Positions 33,758 through 42,694 of a stretch of 64,000 nt of DNA are shown here, in pieces. The first letter of the stretch is position 1; each line of letters starts with the position of its first letter. Source of the stretch: Streptomyces longhuiensis (GTDB taxonomy: Bacteria; Actinomycetota; Actinomycetes; Streptomycetales; Streptomycetaceae); NCBI RefSeq assembly GCF_020616555.1, contig NZ_CP085173.1, positions 4,475,501 through 4,539,500 on the forward strand, written 5' to 3'. The notes below the pieces were generated by a model, which worked only from the letters and a program-made list of their open reading frames with translations, was not told the origin of the DNA and made no database searches. Made by a program: the position numbers and the translations under genes.

Positions 33758-35344
33758 TCACCGCCCCCGCAGCTCCCCCTTGACCACCTTCCCGCTCGCA
33801 TTCCGCGGCAGGTCGGACACGAACTCCACCACCCGCGGCACCTTGTAGTTCGCCATCTCCCGGCGTGCCCACGCGATCAGGTCGTCGGACGTCGTCACCG
33901 ATGACGGGCGGCGCACCACGTACGCCTTGCCGACCTCGCCGAGGCGCGGGTCCGGGACGCCGATCACCGCCACGTCGGCCACGTCCGGGTGCAGGCCGAG
34001 GAGCTGCTCTATCTCCGCCGGGTACGCGTTGAAGCCGCCGACGATGAACATGTCCTTGATGCGGTCGGTGATGCGCAAGTTGCCGGACTCGTCGAGGACG
34101 CCCACGTCCCCCGTGCGCAGCCAGCCGCCGTCCTCCGTGAACGCCTCGCGCGTCGAGTCCTCGTCCTCGAAGTAGCCGCTCATGACGTTGAAGCCCCTGA
34201 CCAGGACCTCGCCGGGTTCGCCGGGGCCGGGCGAGTCCACCCGTACCTCCGTGCCGGGTATCGCCCGGCCGGACGTCGACGCGATCACCGACGCTTCGTC
34301 GCCGCGGCGGCACATCGTCACGATGCCGCTCGCCTCGGAGAGGCCGTACGCCGTCAGGACCGTGTCCACACCGAGTTCCCCGCGCAGGCGTTCCACCAGT
34401 TGCAGGGGGACCACTGCCGCTCCCGTCACTACGAGCCGTAGCGCCGACAGGTCGTGGGCGGTGCGGTTCGGGTGGTCCAGGAGTGACTGGTGGAGCGTGG
34501 GCGGGCCGGGGAGGACGGAGATGCGTTCGGCGGCGATGTTGGCGAGGACCGTGTCCACGTTGAAGACCGGCTGCGGGACCATGGTCGCGCCGCGCATCAG
34601 GCAGGCGATGATGCCGGCCTTGTAGCCGAAGGTGTGGAAGAAGGGGTTCACGATCAGGTAGCGGTCGCCTTCGCGCAGGCCGGCCAGGTCGGACCAGATC
34701 GCGTAGCCGCGGAGGGTCTGCGCGTGGGTAATCACCGCGCCCTTGGGGCGGCCCGTGGTGCCCGAGGTGAAAATGATGTCGGAGGGGGAGGCCGGGGCGA
34801 TTCCCGCCGCGCGGTCCCGGACCGTCTCGCCCGAGACCCCCTCGCCGCCCGCCAGGAAGTCCTTCCAGGTCCGCCAGACGCGCGGGTCCTCGTGGTCGGA
34901 CGATGTGTCGGGGGCCGTGTCGGCCAGGACAACCACCTGTTCCAGCCAAGGGAGTTCCGTGTTCGCCCGGCGCAGTGACGCCACGTAGGACGTGCCGAGG
35001 AACGTGCCCGTCACGAAGAGGAGCTTCGCGCGGGAGCGGGCCAGGACGTAGGCCGCCTCCGTACCCTTGAAGCGGGTGTTGAGGGGGACGAGGACCGCGC
35101 CCGCGCTCACCGCGCCGAGGGCGGAGACGATCCAGTCGAGGGTGTTGGGCGCCCAGACCGCGACCCGGTCACCCGGTTCGACGCCGCTCGCGATACACGC
35201 GGCGGCCGCCCGTTCGACGCGGTCGCCGAGTTCCGCGTACGAGAGGCGCGTACGGCCCTCGACGACGGCCTCACGCTCCCCGTACCGTTCGGCTGCCGCA
35301 TGCACCAGTTGGGGAACGGTGCCCCACTCCAGGTCCCCGCGCAT
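33758..35344 (-). CDS. FadD3-like acyl-CoA synthetase
   Basis: 528 residues from ATG 35344. AMP-binding signature DIIFTSGTTGRPKGAVITH near 190, FHTFGYKAGI, YGLSEASG, the GGWLRTGDVGVLDESGNL and RIKDMFIVGGFNAYPAEIE motifs, and the catalytic Lys near the end in NASGKVVKGEL. The whole sequence resembles actinobacterial FadD3, which activates the bicyclic propanoate (HIP) left from steroid rings C/D. Orthology is not proven because HIP-pathway partners such as ipdA/ipdB are not in the window. It shares two operators with the divergent thiolase-like gene. Confidence 0.88.
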   Translation of the reverse strand: MRGDLEWGTVPQLVHAAAERYGEREAVVEGRTRLSYAELGDRVERAAAACIASGVEPGDRVAVWAPNTLDWIVSALGAVSAGAVLVPLNTRFKGTEAAYVLARSRAKLLFVTGTFLGTSYVASLRRANTELPWLEQVVVLADTAPDTSSDHEDPRVWRTWKDFLAGGEGVSGETVRDRAAGIAPASPSDIIFTSGTTGRPKGAVITHAQTLRGYAIWSDLAGLREGDRYLIVNPFFHTFGYKAGIIACLMRGATMVPQPVFNVDTVLANIAAERISVLPGPPTLHQSLLDHPNRTAHDLSALRLVVTGAAVVPLQLVERLRGELGVDTVLTAYGLSEASGIVTMCRRGDEASVIASTSGRAIPGTEVRVDSPGPGEPGEVLVRGFNVMSGYFEDEDSTREAFTEDGGWLRTGDVGVLDESGNLRITDRIKDMFIVGGFNAYPAEIEQLLGLHPDVADVAVIGVPDPRLGEVGKAYVVRRPSSVTTSDDLIAWARREMANYKVPRVVEFVSDLPRNASGKVVKGELRGR

Positions 35345-35377
35345 CGCACGACCTCCACACCCGTAGCCGACCCGTAG

Positions 35378-35392
35378 CTGACTATCCGTCAG
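35378..35392. promoter_or_regulatory. Catabolic-regulon operator, site 5 (perfect)
   Basis: CTGAC-TATCC-GTCAG, in the FadD3-like / thiolase divergent region, 33 bases upstream of the ligase start. Confidence 0.75.
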
Positions 35393-35404
35393 ATTAACGG
35401 TAGC

Positions 35405-35419
35405 CTGACGCGCTGTCAG
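35405..35419. promoter_or_regulatory. Catabolic-regulon operator, site 6 (perfect)
   Basis: CTGAC-GCGCT-GTCAG, 27 bases centre to centre from site 5 and 48 bases before the thiolase-like gene. Confidence 0.75.
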
Positions 35420-35467
35420 CAGACGGGACGATCGTGGTGGCATCACGACGCGCGGAGGTGGCTTGCG

Positions 35468-36619
35468 ATGGCGGGGCTCAAGGACGCGACGGCCATAGTG
35501 GGGATCGGGCAGACGGCCTTCGGTAAACAACTCCCCGAGAACGAGAAGACGTTGGCCTGCCGGGCGATTCTCGCCGCGCTCGACGACGCCGGGATCGCGC
35601 CGTCCGAGGTCGACGCCTTCGCCTCGTACACGATGGAGGAGACCGACGAGGTCGAGGTCGCCAAGGCCGTCGGCGCGGGGGACGTGACCTTCTTCAGCAA
35701 GGTGGGGTTCGGGGGCGGCGGATCGTGCGCGACCGTCGCGCATCTGGCCGCCGCCGTCGCCACCGGGCAGGCGAGCGTCGGGGTCGCGTGGCGGTCGCGC
35801 AAGCGGGGGTCGGGGCCGCGCCCGTGGAAGAACACGACGGTCCAGCTGCCGACACCGGCGCAGTGGACGCGCCCGTACGGGCTGCTGCGCCCCGCCGACG
35901 AGATAGCGATGCTCGCGCGGCGCTACATGCACGAGTACGGGGCGACCAGGGACCACCTCTTCAACATCGCGCTCGCCTGCCGCAACCGCGCCAACCAGAA
36001 CCCGGCCGCGATGATGTACGAGCGGCCGCTGACGCGCGACATGTATATGACGGCCCGCATGATCAGCGAGCCGCTCTGCCTCTTCGACAACTGCCTGGAG
36101 ACGGACGGCGCGCTGGCGTGCGTCATCGTCTCCGCCGAGCGGGCGCGCGACTGCCGCCAGAAACCGGTGTACGTGCACTCGGTCGCGCAGGGGCTGCCGT
36201 CCCAGCACCACGGGATGGTCAACTACTGGAACGACGATCCGCTGACGGGGCCGGCGTGGACCGCGGCCCGACACCTGTGGAAACAGGCCGACTTCGGGCC
36301 GGACGACGTGGACGTCGCCCAGATCTACGACGCGTTCACGCCACTGATCCCGCTGTCCCTGGAGGGGTACGGGTTCTGCGGGCGCGGCGAGGGCGGGGCG
36401 TTCACGGAGGGCGGAGCGCTGGAGATCGGCGGACGGCTGCCGCTCAACACCGGTGGGGGCGGGCTCAGCGAGGCGTACGTCCACGGTTTCAACCTGATCA
36501 ACGAGGGCGTGAAACAACTGCGCGGCATCAGCACGGCGCAGGTACCGGGGGCGGGGACGTGCCTGGTGACGGCGGGCGAGGGGGTGCCCACGTCGGCCTT
36601 GCTGCTTCGGGGGGCGTGA
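35468..36619 (+). CDS. Thiolase-like lipid-transfer protein (Ltp2-type aldolase subunit)
   Basis: 383 residues; GGAGGTGG precedes the ATG. The thiolase fold is clear (AIVGIGQTAFGK; C-terminal VAQIYDAFTPLIPLSLEGYGFC and NTGGGGLSEAYVHGFN). A cysteine (C87) sits near the nucleophile position, but the C-terminal G-H-P of true thiolases is replaced by E-A-Y-V-H-G, with a Tyr where Ltp2-type retro-aldolases have a functional one. A DUF35 protein is encoded next, as in the Ltp2/ChsH2 aldolase pair that cleaves a propionyl or ketone fragment from steroid side-chain CoA esters. I infer an aldolase complex. Operator sites 5 and 6 precede it. Confidence 0.85.
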   Translation: MAGLKDATAIVGIGQTAFGKQLPENEKTLACRAILAALDDAGIAPSEVDAFASYTMEETDEVEVAKAVGAGDVTFFSKVGFGGGGSCATVAHLAAAVATGQASVGVAWRSRKRGSGPRPWKNTTVQLPTPAQWTRPYGLLRPADEIAMLARRYMHEYGATRDHLFNIALACRNRANQNPAAMMYERPLTRDMYMTARMISEPLCLFDNCLETDGALACVIVSAERARDCRQKPVYVHSVAQGLPSQHHGMVNYWNDDPLTGPAWTAARHLWKQADFGPDDVDVAQIYDAFTPLIPLSLEGYGFCGRGEGGAFTEGGALEIGGRLPLNTGGGGLSEAYVHGFNLINEGVKQLRGISTAQVPGAGTCLVTAGEGVPTSALLLRGA

Positions 36620-36715
36620 GCCGCGAGCCGCGAGGGGTGAGCCGGGGCGGTGAGGCCGCTGCGGGTCGCCGCGATCGGCGCCGTGAGCGTTGCCCTGGCG
36701 GAGTTGGACTTACCC

Positions 36716-36757
36716 ATGACAAAAAGGGAAGTTGGATTGACCAATGACAGAATCTGA
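36716..36757 (+). other. Possible 13-residue leader ORF overlapping the DUF35 start
   Basis: ATG at 36716 reads MTKREVGLTNDRI and stops at 36757, overlapping the DUF35 ATG (36744) in another frame. The region (36705-36790) is markedly AT-rich for this genome, and the start neighbourhood GTTGGA...CCATGACA / GTTGGATTGACCAATGACAG looks duplicated. It may be a duplicated start region or a coupling leader. Confidence 0.3.
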
Positions 36758-37196
36758 AATCTGTTATCTGTCACCTGTCATCGATGACGACGGTGCACCC
36801 TTCTGGCGCTACGCCGCCCAATCCCAACTCCGCATGCAGGCCTGCGCCTCGCCCGCCTGCGGTGAGCTGCGCTTCCCGCCTCGTCCCTGCTGCCCGCACT
36901 GCGGGTCGTTCGAGAGCGAGTGGCGGCTCATGAGCGGGCGGGGGCGGATCTGGTCCTACGTCGTCCCGCATCCGCCGCTGCTGCCCGCGTACGCCGCCGT
37001 CGCCCCGTACAACGCGATCATCGTCGAACTGGCGGACGCGCCCCGGATCCGGCTCGTCGGGAATCTGGTCGCCTCCGCCGACGCGGCCCTGAACTCCGTC
37101 GACCCCGGGCGGCTGCGCATCGGCGCGAAGGTACAGGTCGTCTTCACCGACGTCGACGGTGTGACGATGCCACGCTGGGTCCTGGAGCGGCCGTGA
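36744..37196 (+). CDS. DUF35/Zn-ribbon OB-fold protein (aldolase accessory subunit)
   Basis: 150 residues. The N-terminal rubredoxin-like zinc ribbon has C34, C39, C49/C50 and C53 (C-x4-C ... C-x2-C), followed by an OB-fold (GRGRIWSYVVPHPPL, PYNAIIVELADAPRIRLVGN). Such proteins bind acyl-CoA and form complexes with thiolase-like proteins; in ChsH2 the DUF35 domain is required for Ltp2 aldolase activity. It lies 124 bases after the Ltp2-type gene and its stop overlaps the following crotonase start (GTGA), so the three form one operon. The first 15 codons are AT-rich. Confidence 0.88.
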   Translation: MTESEICYLSPVIDDDGAPFWRYAAQSQLRMQACASPACGELRFPPRPCCPHCGSFESEWRLMSGRGRIWSYVVPHPPLLPAYAAVAPYNAIIVELADAPRIRLVGNLVASADAALNSVDPGRLRIGAKVQVVFTDVDGVTMPRWVLERP

Positions 37197-37966
37197 GCGT
37201 GCGCGTCGAGACCGACAAGGAGACCGGGGTCGCCGTCGTCACCCTCGACCGGCCCGAGCGCCACAACGCGATCGACCTGGCGACCGTCGATGAACTCATC
37301 GCCGCCTGGCGGGGGTTCAGGTTCGACGACTCGGTGCGCGCCGTCGTCATCACCGGCGCCGGTGACCGGGCCTTCTGTACGGGCATCGACCGCGACGCCG
37401 AGGTGCCGCAGCCGCAGTCCCCGTACAGCATCGACGATCCGCTCGTCACGGTCGGGCCCAAGGCCAACGATCTGTGGAAGCCTGTCGTCGCCGCTGTCAA
37501 CGGGATGGCGTGCGGAGGGGCGTTCTATCTCATCGGCGAGAGCGAGTTCGTCGTCGCCGACGAGAGCGCCACGTTCTTCGACCCGCATACGGCCTACGGC
37601 ATGGTCAGCGCCTACGAGACCATCCATCTCGCCCAGCGCATGCCGTTCGGCGAGGTGGCACGGATGGCGCTCATGGGGACCGCCGAACGGATCTCGGCCC
37701 GGCGCGCGTACGAGACCGGGCTCGTGTCCGAACTGACCGAACCCGGCGGCGCGTTGGCGGCTTCGGTGCGCTGCGCCGAGACGATCGCGTCGTATCCGAC
37801 CGAGGCCGTGCAGGGCACGGTGCGGGCGGTGTGGGCGGCCAAGGAGGCGGCGCGCACGCAGGCCCTCGCGCACGCGCCGCAGTTGATCGCCCTGGGCAAT
37901 CTGCCTCCGGAGCGGCAGGCGGAGCTGTTCTCGGCGCGGCGGCCGGGCGGGTTCCGGGTGCGGTGA
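37193..37966 (+). CDS. Enoyl-CoA hydratase/isomerase family protein (non-canonical active site)
   Basis: 257 residues from GTG 37193, overlapping the DUF35 stop. Crotonase fold: VAVVTLDRPERHNAIDLATVDEL, the CoA-binding oxyanion segments GAGDRAFCTGID and AAVNGMACGGAFYLIGESEFVVAD. The two catalytic glutamates of true hydratases are not at their usual places (Phe/Tyr in GGAFYL, and FFDPHTAYG), so the reaction may be isomerisation, C-C hydrolysis or decarboxylation, not simple hydration. Last gene of the operon driven by operator sites 5 and 6. Confidence 0.85.
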   Translation: MSVRVETDKETGVAVVTLDRPERHNAIDLATVDELIAAWRGFRFDDSVRAVVITGAGDRAFCTGIDRDAEVPQPQSPYSIDDPLVTVGPKANDLWKPVVAAVNGMACGGAFYLIGESEFVVADESATFFDPHTAYGMVSAYETIHLAQRMPFGEVARMALMGTAERISARRAYETGLVSELTEPGGALAASVRCAETIASYPTEAVQGTVRAVWAAKEAARTQALAHAPQLIALGNLPPERQAELFSARRPGGFRVR

Positions 37967-37988
37967 CCGGCCGCGGGGAAGCGGGGCC

Positions 37989-38579
37989 TCAGCTCGGGGC
38001 CGGAGCGCCGTCGAGCTGACAGTGGTCGATCGACTGGAGCAGGTCCGCGCCGCCGCCGGGCTTCACCTTGGCGACCTTCGTGCTGTTGGCCGGGACGGTG
38101 ACGGACGTCCTGCCGTCGATGACGGTGATGTCGCTCGCGTCCTGGAAGTGAAGGGTGAGGTTGTAGCGGCCCTCCCGGCTGCCGCGGTTCCTCAGCTCGA
38201 CGGACGCGTACGCGGAGTCCTTGCCGGCGCACTTGAGGACCTTCGCGGTGATGTCGGCGCTCCGGCCGCTCCCCGAGGTGCTGGAGGTGCTGGGGGTGCG
38301 GTTGGGGCGCCTGTTGTAGCTGCTGCCGCCCGACGTGTAGCCCGAGGAGCCCGAGCCGGAGCTGCCGTACGAGTCGTCGTCATCGTCGTAACTCGAACCG
38401 CCTGTCGTGCTCGACGACGATCCGCTGTGGTTCTGCTTCGAGCTGGAGCAGCCACCTCCGCCACTGCTGCTGTGTCCCCTGCTCTTGGACGACCCGTGGC
38501 CGCGGCCCGTCGAGAATCCGGTCAGTGCGAGTACGACCACGGCCGCCAGTGCCGTGAGCTTCAACCCTCGTCGCAGCAT
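37989..38579 (-). CDS. Secreted Ser-rich protein, unknown
   Basis: 196 residues from ATG 38579, preceded by GGGGGAGCAGAAGG. A signal peptide (MLRRGLKLTALAAVVVLALTGFS) is followed by about 90 residues of Ser/Gly/Asp/Tyr repeats, then a small beta-sandwich domain (ADITAKVLKCAGKDSAYASVELRNRGS, YNLTLHFQDAS, VPANSTKVAKV) with two cysteines likely joined as a disulfide. It resembles the actinobacterial secreted domains annotated as FxLYD-like or CARDB-like, without enzymatic motifs. Cell-surface or extracellular. The gene upstream is divergent. Confidence 0.75.
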   Translation of the reverse strand: MLRRGLKLTALAAVVVLALTGFSTGRGHGSSKSRGHSSSGGGGCSSSKQNHSGSSSSTTGGSSYDDDDDSYGSSGSGSSGYTSGGSSYNRRPNRTPSTSSTSGSGRSADITAKVLKCAGKDSAYASVELRNRGSREGRYNLTLHFQDASDITVIDGRTSVTVPANSTKVAKVKPGGGADLLQSIDHCQLDGAPAPS

Positions 38580-38721
38580 CCTTCTGCTCCCCCGAAAATA
38601 TGGTGATCCTTGCGTTCCGTTCGGCGACCCGACACCGTAGCAGCGCCGCGTGGCGAGGGGTGTGGTCCCGGCGTAGCGTCGGGACCGAGAGCCGAACCGG
38701 GCCGCATTCAGGAGGCTGCGC

Positions 38722-39372
38722 ATGGTCCGCAACGTCCTTGGGTCGATCCTCGCTCTCCTCGGAGCGACGGCCGCCGTTTCCAGCCCCTTCCGTGCGTGGT
38801 ACGACGGCCGTCACGGGCGCTACTACCGCCTCGGTGACCTGTTCACGGGTACTGGAGTGACCGACGCGCGCGCGGAGTTGTTCGGTTCCCTCCTCCTGCC
38901 GTTCGTGGTGGCCGCCGCCGCGACGCTGATCGGGGTCGTGCTGCGGTCGCGGCTGCTCGTCGCGTTCGCGGGCGTGGTGGTGCTCGCGTTCACCGTGCTG
39001 TGGATGGTGCGGGTGGGGCAGGCGGAGGGGCGGATGGTGGTCGCCGGCGACGGTTCCGGGCTCGGTCTCGGGGTGGCCGGCGCGGGGGTCGGCGGCGCCC
39101 TGCTGCTGCTCGGTGCGGCCGTGATGAGCGGGCGGCACAAGCGGCGGCCACTGCTCCCGGAGTACGCGGACGACGGCGGCCCGGAGCCCACGCACTTCAC
39201 CGACCCGGTGCCACCCCCGCCGCACACGCTCGACGGCCCCCAGCACACGCTGGAGGGCCCGATGCAGCCGTACGCCGAGCAGCCCCCGTACCCCGATCCC
39301 CCTTACGAGGAGCCCCCGTACGAGGAGGGGCAGCAGGGGCACCCGGGCGGGCGGCCCGGCGACAAGCCCTGA
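38722..39372 (+). CDS. Integral membrane protein with Pro/Glu/Tyr-rich tail
   Basis: 216 residues. Four hydrophobic segments (near residues 5-20, 52-72, 76-96, 110-132) are followed by a cytoplasmic-looking tail rich in Pro, Glu and Tyr with PPY-type repeats (PPYPDPPYEEPPYEE). I do not recognise the family; similar short membrane proteins are frequent in Streptomyces. It ends five bases before the stop of the convergent afsK gene, so it is a close neighbour but not in its operon. Confidence 0.7.
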   Translation: MVRNVLGSILALLGATAAVSSPFRAWYDGRHGRYYRLGDLFTGTGVTDARAELFGSLLLPFVVAAAATLIGVVLRSRLLVAFAGVVVLAFTVLWMVRVGQAEGRMVVAGDGSGLGLGVAGAGVGGALLLLGAAVMSGRHKRRPLLPEYADDGGPEPTHFTDPVPPPPHTLDGPQHTLEGPMQPYAEQPPYPDPPYEEPPYEEGQQGHPGGRPGDKP

Positions 39373-39377
39373 AGGCT

Positions 39378-41792
39378 CTAGCGCGCCGGGGCCGTCCCGG
39401 TGCCCTTTTCCGCGTCCAGCGCGTACACGCAGCGGTCCTTGCTGCACGCGTACACCACACCGTCCTTGACCACGGGTGCGCCGGTGATCTCGCCTCCGGT
39501 GGCGAGCTTCCAGCGGAGGCGGCCGTCGTCGGCCTTGAGGGTGTACAGGAGGTGGTCGGTGGCGCCGAAGTGGATGCGGTTGTCGGCGACCACGGGTGAG
39601 CCGACGACCTCGCCGCCCGCCTGGAAGCGCCACTTGGGCGTGCCGGTGACGGCGTCGAGGGTGTAGAGGCCCTGGCCGCTGCCCACGTGCACGTGGCCGT
39701 GCGAGACGAGGACCGGTTCGATGGAGGAGGGGCGGGGTTCCGTCGCGATGCGCCAGCGGTCGCGGCCGTCGGTGGCGTCGAGGGCGTAGACGGTGCCGAG
39801 GTGGTCGGCGAGGTAGACGCCGCCGCCGGTGACGGCGGGTCCGGGGGCGAAGGCGGGCGGGCAGAGGAACACGGCCGGCGCCTCGAAGTGCCAGCGGACA
39901 TGGCCGCTCACGACGTCGACGGCCAGGACGCGGGTGCCGGCGGCCACGTAGACGTAGCCGTCGGAGGCCTGGGTGAGGCGGACGGGGACGCCGCCGCAGG
40001 AGGCCGCGTCGCCGATCGGGTACGACCAGCGCTCCTCGCCGGTACGGGCCTCCAGCGCGCGCAGCCGGGCGTCCTGCCAGACGTAGACGGTGCCGTCGTG
40101 GATGACGGGTCCGGCCTCGGGCGACTCGAAGTCGGTCTGGGCGCCGGTGATCTCCCACAGCTTGTCGCCGTTGACGGCTTCCCAGGCCTGGACGCCGCCG
40201 CCGCGGGTGCCGGTGACGACGGTGCCGCGGTCGGCCTTGAGGGAGTACACCCAGGCGTCGGTCTGGAGCCGCCACAGGTCGTGTCCCTCGCGGGCGTCGA
40301 GCGCGTAGAGGGTGGGGCCGTCGGAGGCGTGGATCCGGCCGTCGGCCACCGCCATGGACCAGGCGACGTCACGCGTCTTGAAGCGGCGCCGGCCGGTGGA
40401 GACGTCGAGTGCGTGTACCTCGAAAGAGGTCACGTAGACGAGGTCGCCGGCCACGGACGGGGTGCCCCACACGTCGTTGGACATGCGGAAGCGCCAGGGG
40501 CGCCAGGCGGCGCCCGCCTCGGGGGCCGGGGCGGGGACCACGGGGTCGGTGGTGCCGTTGACGCCGGTCTTGGGGCGGGACCAGGACGCGGCGAGGCCGG
40601 CGTCGGCGGGCGGTGCCTTCACGGCGGCGGCGCGGGCGTCGGCGACGCGCGGGCCGGGGCCGATCGGGACCTGTGCCCCGGCCAGGCGCACGGGTCCGGC
40701 GTCGGGTGCGAGGCCCGCGGTGGCGGCGACGGGTGGGGGTACGGGCGCGGGGCGCCAGCCGCCGGTGCCGGGGGCGTGGGACGGGGGTGGGCCCGGGGGC
40801 TGTGCGGGCATGGCCGGCATGGGGCCGGGGCCGCCGCCGTGCACGCCACGGCCGCCGCTGCCGCCGCGGCCGGGACCGCTGCTCCTGACCGGGGGCCGTC
40901 CGCCCCTGCGTTCCTCGATGAGCGCGACGGAGCGCTCGGGGAGCCAGGCGGACGCGGTGCCGCTGTCGTCACTGCCGGAGCCGAAGAGGTGCGGGGCGAG
41001 CTGGGCCTGGAGATCCGCGGGCGAGGGCCGCAGCGGTGCCTCCATCTTCATGCAGGACTCGATGAGAGGCCGCAGTTCGGCGGGCAGTCCTTCGATGTCG
41101 GGGCCTTCGCGCAGCAGCATGAAGACGGTCTCGACGGGGTTGGCGCCGTGGAAGGGTGCGTGTCCGGTGGCGGCGAAGACGAGGGTGGAGCCGAGGGAGA
41201 AGACGTCGGAGGCCCCGGTGACGCTCCGGGAGTCCTTGGCCTGCTCGGGCGACATGTAGGCGGGGGTGCCGACGGCGACGTTCGTCATGGTCAGGCGGGT
41301 GTTGGAGACGCCGGAGGCGATGCCGAAGTCGATGACGCGGGGGCCGTCCTCGACGACGAGCACGTTCGACGGCTTCAGGTCGCGGTGGACGAGGCCCGCG
41401 CCGTGGATGGACTGGAGGGCCTCGGCGATTCCGGCGGCGAGCCAGCGCACCGCCTGGGCCGGAAGCGGCCCGCACTCGTTCACTATTTCTTCGAGGGAGG
41501 GCGCGGGAACGTAGGCGGTGGCGAGCCACGGCACGGCGGCGCGCGGGTCGGCGTCGACGACGGCCGCCGTGTAGAAGCCGGATACGGCGCGGGCCGCCTC
41601 GACCTCGCGGGTGAAGCGGACGCGGAAGAGCTGGTCCTCGGCGAGTTCGGTCCGCACGGTCTTGATCGCCACGCGCCGGCCGGATGCCGAGCGCGCGAGA
41701 TACACGAGTCCCATGCCGCCGGCGCCGAGCCGTCCCAGGACCTCGAACGGGCCGATCCGCCTCGGATCGTGCTGCGTCAGCTGATCCACCAC
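39378..41792 (-). CDS. afsK: AfsK, serine/threonine protein kinase with PQQ-like propeller
   Basis: 804 residues from GTG 41792 (a GTG follows immediately), near the 799 of S. coelicolor AfsK. The kinase domain spans 15-275: G-x-G-x-x-G loop in LGAGGMG (22-27), K44 in VAIKTV, catalytic HRDLKPSN (136-143), DFG (155-157) and [10 protein letters not shown] Pro/Gly/Ala-rich linker follows (about 280-430), then at least seven PQQ/WD-type blades ([35 protein letters not shown]). No membrane segment, as for AfsK, which is loosely associated with the membrane. AfsK phosphorylates AfsR and polarity proteins such as DivIVA. Upstream gene: probable kbpA. Confidence 0.92.
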   Translation of the reverse strand: MVDQLTQHDPRRIGPFEVLGRLGAGGMGLVYLARSASGRRVAIKTVRTELAEDQLFRVRFTREVEAARAVSGFYTAAVVDADPRAAVPWLATAYVPAPSLEEIVNECGPLPAQAVRWLAAGIAEALQSIHGAGLVHRDLKPSNVLVVEDGPRVIDFGIASGVSNTRLTMTNVAVGTPAYMSPEQAKDSRSVTGASDVFSLGSTLVFAATGHAPFHGANPVETVFMLLREGPDIEGLPAELRPLIESCMKMEAPLRPSPADLQAQLAPHLFGSGSDDSGTASAWLPERSVALIEERRGGRPPVRSSGPGRGGSGGRGVHGGGPGPMPAMPAQPPGPPPSHAPGTGGWRPAPVPPPVAATAGLAPDAGPVRLAGAQVPIGPGPRVADARAAAVKAPPADAGLAASWSRPKTGVNGTTDPVVPAPAPEAGAAWRPWRFRMSNDVWGTPSVAGDLVYVTSFEVHALDVSTGRRRFKTRDVAWSMAVADGRIHASDGPTLYALDAREGHDLWRLQTDAWVYSLKADRGTVVTGTRGGGVQAWEAVNGDKLWEITGAQTDFESPEAGPVIHDGTVYVWQDARLRALEARTGEERWSYPIGDAASCGGVPVRLTQASDGYVYVAAGTRVLAVDVVSGHVRWHFEAPAVFLCPPAFAPGPAVTGGGVYLADHLGTVYALDATDGRDRWRIATEPRPSSIEPVLVSHGHVHVGSGQGLYTLDAVTGTPKWRFQAGGEVVGSPVVADNRIHFGATDHLLYTLKADDGRLRWKLATGGEITGAPVVKDGVVYACSKDRCVYALDAEKGTGTAPAR

Positions 41793-42007
41793 TTGCCTGC
41801 CTCCCCGTACGGGACCGGGTCGCTGTGCACAGTCCCCGGTCAGCGTCTCACCACCGAAGCGCTACGGCGGCACGCACCCCGATTCTTCCTGTACGGGGCT
41901 CCGGTTGCGAACCCGGGGGCAAATCGGGGTGTCCCGGGAGAGGTACCGCATTACGGGTGCGTTCCGCGGGAGTGGAAGGGGGCCGGGCGGGAGGCGGGAG
42001 GGGCTGT

Positions 42008-42694
42008 TCAGCCCTGGTGGACGGCGAACGCGGCGCCCTGGTTGTCGGTGAGGACGGCCACGCGTCCGTACGGGGCGTCGAACGGTTCTTCCTTCACGCG
42101 GCCGCCGAGGCGGGTGGCGGCGTCGGCCGTGACCTCGCAGTCGGTGACGGCGAAGTGGACGAGGAAGCGGGCCGGGGCGTCGCCGGCGGCGGCGGATATG
42201 CCTAGGTCAGCGGCGCCCTGTCGCAGGACCGACGCGTAGAAGGGGGCGACGGTCGCCCTGTCGCGCGCGTGGAGCTCGGCACGGCGGAACGTGCCGGGTT
42301 CCCCTTGCGCCTCGAAGCCGGTGTGGGTGCCTGCCTGCCAGAGGCCGAAGACGGCTCCTTCGGGGTCGGCGGCGAGCGCCATGGTGCCGAAGGGGCCGAC
42401 GGAGAGGGGTTCGACGAGGAGCTGTCCGCCGCGGTCCCTCACGGCGGAGGCGACGGCCTCGGCGTCGCGGGCCTTGAAGTAGACGGTCCACCCGGTGGGC
42501 GTGCGGCCGTCGCGGTCCGGGGCGAGGGCCGCGACGTTCCTTCCGTGGCTGTAGGCCTGGGTGTAGTAGCCGTACTCGGCGCCCGCCCCCTCGTCGAAGG
42601 TCCAGCCGAAGAGGTCGCCGTAGAAGCGCTTGCCCGACTCCACGTCGGGGAGCGCGGCGTCGGCCCAGCAGGGGGCGCCCTCGGCGAACTCCAT
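42008..42694 (-). CDS. kbpA: VOC family protein, probable AfsK-binding protein KbpA
   Basis: 228 residues, ATG after GGAAGGA. Two vicinal-oxygen-chelate (glyoxalase-type) modules in tandem: WADAALPDVESGKRFYGDLFGWTF with VYFKARDAEAVASAV, and FRRAELHARDRATVAPFYASVL with HFAVTDCEVTADAATRLGG. These proteins are often labelled hydroxylase in Streptomyces. KbpA, which binds AfsK and inhibits its autophosphorylation, is encoded just upstream of afsK in S. coelicolor, and this gene has the same place and strand. The assignment rests on position and family from memory, so it is probable only. Confidence 0.68.
   Translation of the reverse strand: MEFAEGAPCWADAALPDVESGKRFYGDLFGWTFDEGAGAEYGYYTQAYSHGRNVAALAPDRDGRTPTGWTVYFKARDAEAVASAVRDRGGQLLVEPLSVGPFGTMALAADPEGAVFGLWQAGTHTGFEAQGEPGTFRRAELHARDRATVAPFYASVLRQGAADLGISAAAGDAPARFLVHFAVTDCEVTADAATRLGGRVKEEPFDAPYGRVAVLTDNQGAAFAVHQG

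Noticed and set aside
33663..33848. Small plus-strand ORF beginning MTTQHTETPSL
   Set aside because: It has a weak GGAG upstream, but it runs into the 3' end of the CoA ligase on the other strand and its sequence is Pro/Arg-rich shadow-like.
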